From assembly GCA_013696015.1 (NCBI GenBank), contig JACCZI010000240.1:1-9673 (forward strand): a stretch of 9,673 nt of DNA. Direction: 5' to 3'. The translations under genes and the position numbers were made by a program. This DNA comes from Nocardioidaceae bacterium (GTDB lineage Bacteria > Actinomycetota > Actinomycetes > Propionibacteriales > Nocardioidaceae). The notes beneath the pieces are model-generated. The model saw only the letters and a list, made by a program, of their open reading frames with translations. It had not been told where the DNA came from and did not search any database. Below, one piece after another: positions 6,519 to 9,673 of the stretch. Each line of letters begins with the position of its first letter. Within the stretch, counting starts at the first letter, position 1.

Positions 6519-6604
6519 CCCAACTTGCACGCCTCCGCCCACCACCGCGAGACCACTCATCCGGTCGTCCGCTCCGCCGAGCCGGGCGAGAGCTGGCGGT
6601 GGTG

Positions 6605-7312
6605 CTACGTCGACGAGGTCCTCGGTCCGTGACCGACCCGAAGGCCGAGTCGGCCCAGCTCGAGCGCAGCTAGCGACTCGATGGCTTGCGGGTCGCCGAC
6701 GCGCCATCCTGCGGCCGGATCCTGCGGCAGTCGCGCCAGCACGCTGATGGGCTGCCGCGCCAGCGCGCGGATCGCGAACACATCCATGCCGGCGCCGCTC
6801 TCGAGCAGCCACGAAGCCTGGCCGGCACGCCGGGCGAAGCGCAGCCGCACTGGCAGCCAGCTGGCCAGCACCAGCAGTGCCGGAGTGCCGCCGGTGACCC
6901 AACCCAGGGCGGTGGCGAGCGTGCCGACCACCTCCTGCTGCTGGACCCCTGCGTTCTCGATGGTGCGTCCGGCGTCGCCGCCTTGTTCGAGTGCGTCCTG
7001 CAGCCGGTCGCCGACGAACGGCACCTCGCTCGCGGCCGAGCCAGCGTCGCTCATCCGGCCCGCCAGATCGCCTCCCGCCGATTCCAGCGTCTGTCCCGGG
7101 CCGGCCAGCTCGGCTGTCAGGTCGTGCACCGACGTCCCCAGCCAATAGCACAGCAGGAGTGCCATGCCGGCCAGTACGTCGGCGGCGATCTGGCGGGTGC
7201 GGCGGGTGGGCGTCTCGGCGTACCAGCGGAGCTGCATCAGACGGCTGTACCCCTTGCGCGGCGGAAGCACCGGACCGGCCTGGAGCTCGTCCTCAGGCCG
7301 TGGCGGCGCCAT
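6605..7312 (-). CDS. Two-pass membrane protein of unknown function
   Basis: A 235-residue protein that I do not recognise. The N-terminus is basic (LPPRKGYSRLMQLRWYAETPTRRTRQ with several Arg). Membrane helix 1 lies at about 45-63 (VLAGMALLLCYWLGTSV). A soluble segment of about 75 residues (64-138) follows, rich in Gly, Ala, Gln and acidic residues, with no Cys. Helix 2 lies at about 140-156 (TPALLVLASWLPVRL). A basic cytoplasmic tail follows (RFARRAG onwards). By the positive-inside rule both termini are cytoplasmic and 64-138 is outside. I chose ATG 7312, which overlaps the upstream 98-codon gene by 20 bp. The longer frame to 7507 is a shadow of that gene, and M26 (7237) is an alternative start. 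The stop overlaps the convergent zinc-finger gene. It is probably co-transcribed with the 98-residue gene and perhaps with the sigma factor. Confidence 0.72.
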   Translation of the reverse strand: MAPPRPEDELQAGPVLPPRKGYSRLMQLRWYAETPTRRTRQIAADVLAGMALLLCYWLGTSVHDLTAELAGPGQTLESAGGDLAGRMSDAGSAASEVPFVGDRLQDALEQGGDAGRTIENAGVQQQEVVGTLATALGWVTGGTPALLVLASWLPVRLRFARRAGQASWLLESGAGMDVFAIRALARQPISVLARLPQDPAAGWRVGDPQAIESLAALELGRLGLRVGHGPRTSST

Positions 7313-7589
7313 ACCCGGGGTCGACCTCGCCGAGCTCCACGTCGGTGAGCCACACCGCCTCGCCGGCGTCGGGATCGAGGCGCTGGACCAGGAACGACAC
7401 AGCGTGCGCGTGACGGTCGTGCCCGAGCAGCCAGGCGTGGCGCCAGGCACCGCCGACCAGCACCACCACGGAGTGCGGTAAGTCGAGGCGCACCGCCTGG
7501 TCGACATCCAGCGGCCGTACCGCGACGGGAGGGACGCTCTGAGCGGTGTCCGGCCGTGAGCGTGCCGGTCCGCCGGGATCGTCAGTCAT
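7293..7589 (-). CDS. Conserved-looking hypothetical protein, 98 residues
   Basis: ATG 7589 is preceded by a strong AGGAGG Shine-Dalgarno 7 nt upstream (7597-7602), so this is very likely translated. The N-terminal 25 residues are polar and Pro-rich (MTDDPGGPARSRPDTAQSV). The rest alternates hydrophobic and charged residues, like a small beta-rich domain: PHSVVVLVGGAWRHAWLLG, then HAVSFLVQRL and AVWLTDVELGEVDPG. There are no membrane helices and no cysteines. Three closely spaced histidines (HDRHAH) are visible, but I assign no function. It starts 66 nt after the sigma-factor gene ends and overlaps the following membrane-protein gene by 20 bp, which suggests the two are made together. Confidence 0.72.
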   Translation of the reverse strand: MTDDPGGPARSRPDTAQSVPPVAVRPLDVDQAVRLDLPHSVVVLVGGAWRHAWLLGHDRHAHAVSFLVQRLDPDAGEAVWLTDVELGEVDPGYGAATA

Positions 7590-7624
7590 GCTGTGGCCTC
7601 CTGTGAAGGTTTGACCCTGGCATG

Positions 7625-7655
7625 CCGGGGCGCGAACTGTCGATGCGGACCCCGG
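7625..7655 (-). terminator. GC-rich hairpin abutting the sigma-factor stop codon
   Basis: CCGGGG (7625-7630) pairs with CCCCGG (7650-7655), and an inner CGC/GCG can extend the stem across a small bulge. On the minus strand it begins one base after the sigma-gene TAG. There is no T-run, so it would be a terminator only of the U-less actinobacterial kind. It could instead be an attenuating or mRNA-stabilising hairpin before the 98-codon gene. Confidence 0.3.
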
Positions 7656-8468
7656 CTAGGCCACCAGCCGCCCGCGCATGTCCCGCAGGATCCGTGCCAG
7701 GAGCCGAGAGACCTGCATCTGAGTCACGCCGATCTCCTGGGCTATCTGCTCCTGGGTCCACCCGTGGAAGAAGCGCAGCGTCACGATGTGACGGTCGCGT
7801 GGTGCAAGCTCGCTCAGCAGCGGCATCAACGCAACGTGCGTTTCCGCGCGGTCCAGGTCGACGTCGTTGCCACCGAGCAGCTCCCCGAGCGGTGCCCCAT
7901 CGTCGTCACCGACGCGCTTGTCGAGCGACGTGGGTGTAAAGCAGCCGTCAGCCGCGAGGGCCTCGATGACCTCGTCGACGCGTATCTCCAACCGGTGCGC
8001 CACCTCCGTGGCAGTCGGAGAGCGGTGCAACTGCTGTGCCAGCTCCGAGCTGACGAACGAGATGCGGCTTTGCAGCTCTTGGATCCGACGGGGCGGGCGT
8101 ACCGTCCAGCCGCAGTCACGGAAATGACGCTTGACCTCACCCGAGATCGTGGGGACGGCGAAGGACAGGAAGTCCTTGCCGTGGCTCGCGTCGAACCTAC
8201 GGGCGGCCTTGACGAGGCCGACGTGCGCCGCCTGCAAGACGTCTTCGTACGCCTCGCCGCGGTCACGGTAACGCGACGCGATCGACCGTGCGACGCACAT
8301 GTTGAGCACAACGACTTCGTCCTGGAGACGAGTACGTTCTGGCTCGTTGGCCACGGCCGCCTCGGCCAGCAGAACTGCCGTCAGCTCTCCGCGGCGACGC
8401 TCGCTGCGGCGGATCTTGGTACCGAACTCGAGGACCACGAAGGGTTGTTCATCGATCGTCGCAGTCAT
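7656..8468 (-). CDS. SigB/SigF-family (group 3) RNA polymerase sigma factor
   Basis: A 270-residue alternative sigma factor. Region 2 (about 52-122) contains AYEDVLQAAHVGLVKAARRFD for core binding and -10 recognition and the family signature FLSFAVPTISGEVKRHFRD. Region 3 begins WTVRPPRRIQEL (121-132) and runs to about 205. Region 4 (about 217-266) has a helix-turn-helix, WTQEQIAQEIGVTQMQVSRL, for -35 binding. This is the pattern of actinobacterial SigF/SigB stress and sporulation sigma factors, usually held by an anti-sigma kinase (RsbW type). No RsbW or anti-sigma antagonist gene lies in this window, so control must come from elsewhere or from the unknown neighbours. ATG 8468 has GTGGAG 7 nt upstream. 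The family is clear, but which paralogue it is cannot be told, so no symbol is given. Confidence 0.93.
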   Translation of the reverse strand: MTATIDEQPFVVLEFGTKIRRSERRRGELTAVLLAEAAVANEPERTRLQDEVVVLNMCVARSIASRYRDRGEAYEDVLQAAHVGLVKAARRFDASHGKDFLSFAVPTISGEVKRHFRDCGWTVRPPRRIQELQSRISFVSSELAQQLHRSPTATEVAHRLEIRVDEVIEALAADGCFTPTSLDKRVGDDDGAPLGELLGGNDVDLDRAETHVALMPLLSELAPRDRHIVTLRFFHGWTQEQIAQEIGVTQMQVSRLLARILRDMRGRLVA

Positions 8469-8502
8469 ACCAGCACTCCACGTTGGGGGGACAGTGTGGC
8501 GA

Positions 8503-8527
8503 CTGCTTGACCACGTGCGGTCAGCAG
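8503..8527. promoter_or_regulatory. Inverted repeat upstream of the sigma-factor gene
   Basis: CTGC-T-TGACC (8503-8512), ACGTGC spacer, GGTCAGCAG (8519-8527): nine pairs with one extra T in the left arm. It lies 35-59 bp before ATG 8468, inside the 148-bp gap 8469-8616 that must hold the sigma-gene promoter. It may be an operator for a dimeric regulator or a leader hairpin. No T-run follows, so a terminator for the upstream gene is less likely. I found no convincing -10/-35 pair or SigF-type GTTT/GGGTA promoter in the gap. Confidence 0.35.
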
Positions 8528-8616
8528 ATCATGTTCGACTGCGACTCGCAACATTCCCGAAGAAGTTTTCCCGCAGAAGCGGTGCTCTGTTCACCCATGC
8601 CGGACGAGAGTGACCG

Positions 8617-9673
8617 TCAGCGTCGGAGGCGGCCCAGCGCAGCGCGACCGAGACGCGTGGCGCGTCGCAGCGCCGCTGCAGCCGCATCATCCCTTCCGTC
8701 CAGCGAGCGGCGACGCTGTCGCAGCTCGGCCGCCTCCCGCGACGCTGCGACCACAGCGGACACCGCGTCACCCACCGGGTTGCGAGCGGCCTCCCAGCCC
8801 ACTCGCAGCTGGCTACGGCTCGGCCCCGGAGTGGGGCTGAACTGTTCGGTGTCGTCGTCGCCAGACTCCAGGCGGAGGCGGCGGAACTCGATCAGCTGCT
8901 CGAGGCCCACCACGGCGTCGCTTGCCGCGTCCAACAGCGCGTCCTGGGGGGGCGGGTCGACCGCTGTGGCGGAGCCGGGCGGATCCACGGCCAGATCGGA
9001 CAGGTCTCCGGAAAGTTGCGCCCCAGACGCCCTGACCGCATCGGTCATGGTCGAGTTCCAGTGCTGCGCGAAGTCCGCGAGTGCGGTGGTCATCGTCATC
9101 TTCGGCTCACCGGTGCGCGCGGAGAGCACCTGCTTGCACAGGTACGACTTCACCGTCCGTTGGTAGTCGCTCAACGGCAGCTTCTGCAGTTCGACGTTGG
9201 CCCGGCGCATCAGGTCAGCGGAGACGTACCCAAGAGACTCGTTTCGGCGCCGGCGCGGTGGGGCGTAGCGGGCTGCCTCGATGCCGACCGCCGTCGCGAA
9301 GCGCTCCCACAGCAACGTCGAGGGGGCCCCGGCCGGCGGGACGAGTACGACGTGCAGGCGGTCAGCCGGTACGAGAGGGCCCCAGACGTCGAGCATCCGG
9401 GGGATGTTGAGCGCCCGCATACTGGTCCGCCAGATGGGGTTGTCGGCGTTCGTGCCCTGCAGGACCGCGTCGGTGTACTCCTGCCACGACGAAGTCTTCC
9501 GATTCTGTGTTGACTCCTGCCACTGCGCCGGCAGCACGCGTCCCGCATCGCGGACGGTCAACACGACGTGAACGTCGGCCGGAGCCAGCGACTCGACCAG
9601 TGCGCGGGCTCGAGGTTCGCGTGCGAAGCTCATGAACTCCATCGACAGCAAGGCGGCGCGACCGTCGTACCTG
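8617..9673 (-). CDS. Sulfotransferase-like protein, 3' part (5' end beyond window)
   Basis: The frame is open from the right edge (first whole codon at 9672) to TGA 8619-8617, giving 351 residues and no certain start. TTG 9651 is only an internal codon. PSLAPADVH-like sequence leads to VHVVLTVRDAGRVLPAQWQE, which resembles the 3'-phosphate-binding segment of PAPS-dependent sulfotransferases (VRDP with a downstream S/W). RLHVVLVPPAGAP and RRNESLG further on are also typical of actinobacterial members. The PAPS 5'-phosphate loop, expected nearer the N-terminus, would lie outside the window. The last 140 or so residues are unusual: an Asp/Pro-rich stretch, a helical segment, then a very Arg-rich tail (RRATRLGRAALGRLRR). 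The family assignment is by eye. The acceptor substrate is unknown. Confidence 0.65.
   Translation of the reverse strand, partial: RYDGRAALLSMEFMSFAREPRARALVESLAPADVHVVLTVRDAGRVLPAQWQESTQNRKTSSWQEYTDAVLQGTNADNPIWRTSMRALNIPRMLDVWGPLVPADRLHVVLVPPAGAPSTLLWERFATAVGIEAARYAPPRRRRNESLGYVSADLMRRANVELQKLPLSDYQRTVKSYLCKQVLSARTGEPKMTMTTALADFAQHWNSTMTDAVRASGAQLSGDLSDLAVDPPGSATAVDPPPQDALLDAASDAVVGLEQLIEFRRLRLESGDDDTEQFSPTPGPSRSQLRVGWEAARNPVGDAVSAVVAASREAAELRQRRRSLDGRDDAAAAALRRATRLGRAALGRLRR

Larger units (their letters stand above)
6396..6632 (+). pseudogene. UBP-type zinc-finger protein disrupted by an internal inversion
   Basis: ATG 6396 to TGA 6630-6632 is a 78-codon frame. Its first 20 residues (with GCEDCLVTG at 12-20) and last 37 (HASAHHRETTHPVV, then EPGESWRWCYVDE) match small bacterial ZnF-UBP proteins. 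The core between them is not family-like on the plus strand: EESQQPTCPHSVHLRRWTHLL. The missing core is found on the minus strand of the same bases: SRWVHLRKCTECGHVGCCDS. Reversing 6455-6518 gives a complete domain with no indel. The present product keeps C13 and C16 but loses C29, C32, C37 and C38 of the restored protein, so it should not bind zinc normally. It remains open without a stop, so it could still be translated. Its 3' end overlaps the convergent membrane-protein gene by 28 bp. Confidence 0.8.

Noticed and set aside
6263..6556. 97-codon minus-strand frame containing the zinc-finger core
   Set aside because: Only its first 30 or so residues are zinc-finger-like. The family's N- and C-terminal parts lie on the other strand, so an inversion explains it better than a minus-strand gene.
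6462..7151. 229-codon minus-strand frame
   Set aside because: Composition is extreme in Arg, Gly and Ala with no domain. It is a shadow of the membrane-protein frame and the zinc-finger region.
7313..7507. Longer form of the two-pass membrane protein starting at 7507
   Set aside because: The extra 65 residues (Trp, Cys, Ser, Arg-rich) are an out-of-frame shadow of the well-initiated 98-codon gene.
8554..8573. Direct repeat TTCCCG spaced 14 bp apart in the sigma-gene upstream region
   Set aside because: Too short to separate from chance without comparative data.
8617..9651. TTG at 9651 as the true start of the sulfotransferase-like gene
   Set aside because: The frame stays open to the window edge, the upstream residues continue the same character, and the N-terminal PAPS-binding part expected of the family would be missing.

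Overview
The window comes from a high-GC actinobacterium (Actinomycetota). The evidence is the strongly G/C-ending codon use, GTG starts, 4-bp stop/start overlaps, and above all the conserved order fhaA-fhaB-pstP-rodA-pbpA-pknA. This is the morphogenesis and Ser/Thr-phosphorylation cluster known from mycobacteria and streptomycetes. I cannot name the genus.

Layout. Positions 1-5629 (all minus strand) hold that cluster as one tightly packed operon: two FHA phosphothreonine readers, the PP2C phosphatase PstP, the SEDS glycosyltransferase RodA, the transpeptidase PbpA, and the start of a PknA-type kinase. RodA and PbpA build peptidoglycan. The kinase and PstP set its phosphorylation state, and the FHA proteins read it. 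The kinase at the left edge is abnormal. It matches PknA up to the catalytic Lys in strand beta-3, then jumps directly into a Pro/Thr-rich tail with PTTE repeats, so most of the catalytic domain is missing from the frame.

Positions 5630-5749 are a divergent promoter region between fhaA and a plus-strand tRNA-Leu(CAG) at 5750-5833. Positions 5834-6632 are a small gene graveyard: a 5'-truncated DinB-family gene with three single-base frameshifts (plus), a C-terminal DinB-like remnant (minus), and a UBP-type zinc-finger gene whose central 64 bp (6455-6518) lies in reverse orientation. Turning that segment around on paper restores a complete zinc-finger protein in frame at both ends. This is the most striking observation in the window.

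Positions 6605-9673 (minus strand) carry, in transcription order, the 3' part of a sulfotransferase-like gene that runs off the right edge, a SigB/SigF-family sigma factor, a 98-residue protein of unknown function, and a two-pass membrane protein of unknown function. The last two may form an unrecognised unit with the sigma factor. No CRISPR array, insertion sequence, transposase, integrase or rRNA gene was seen.
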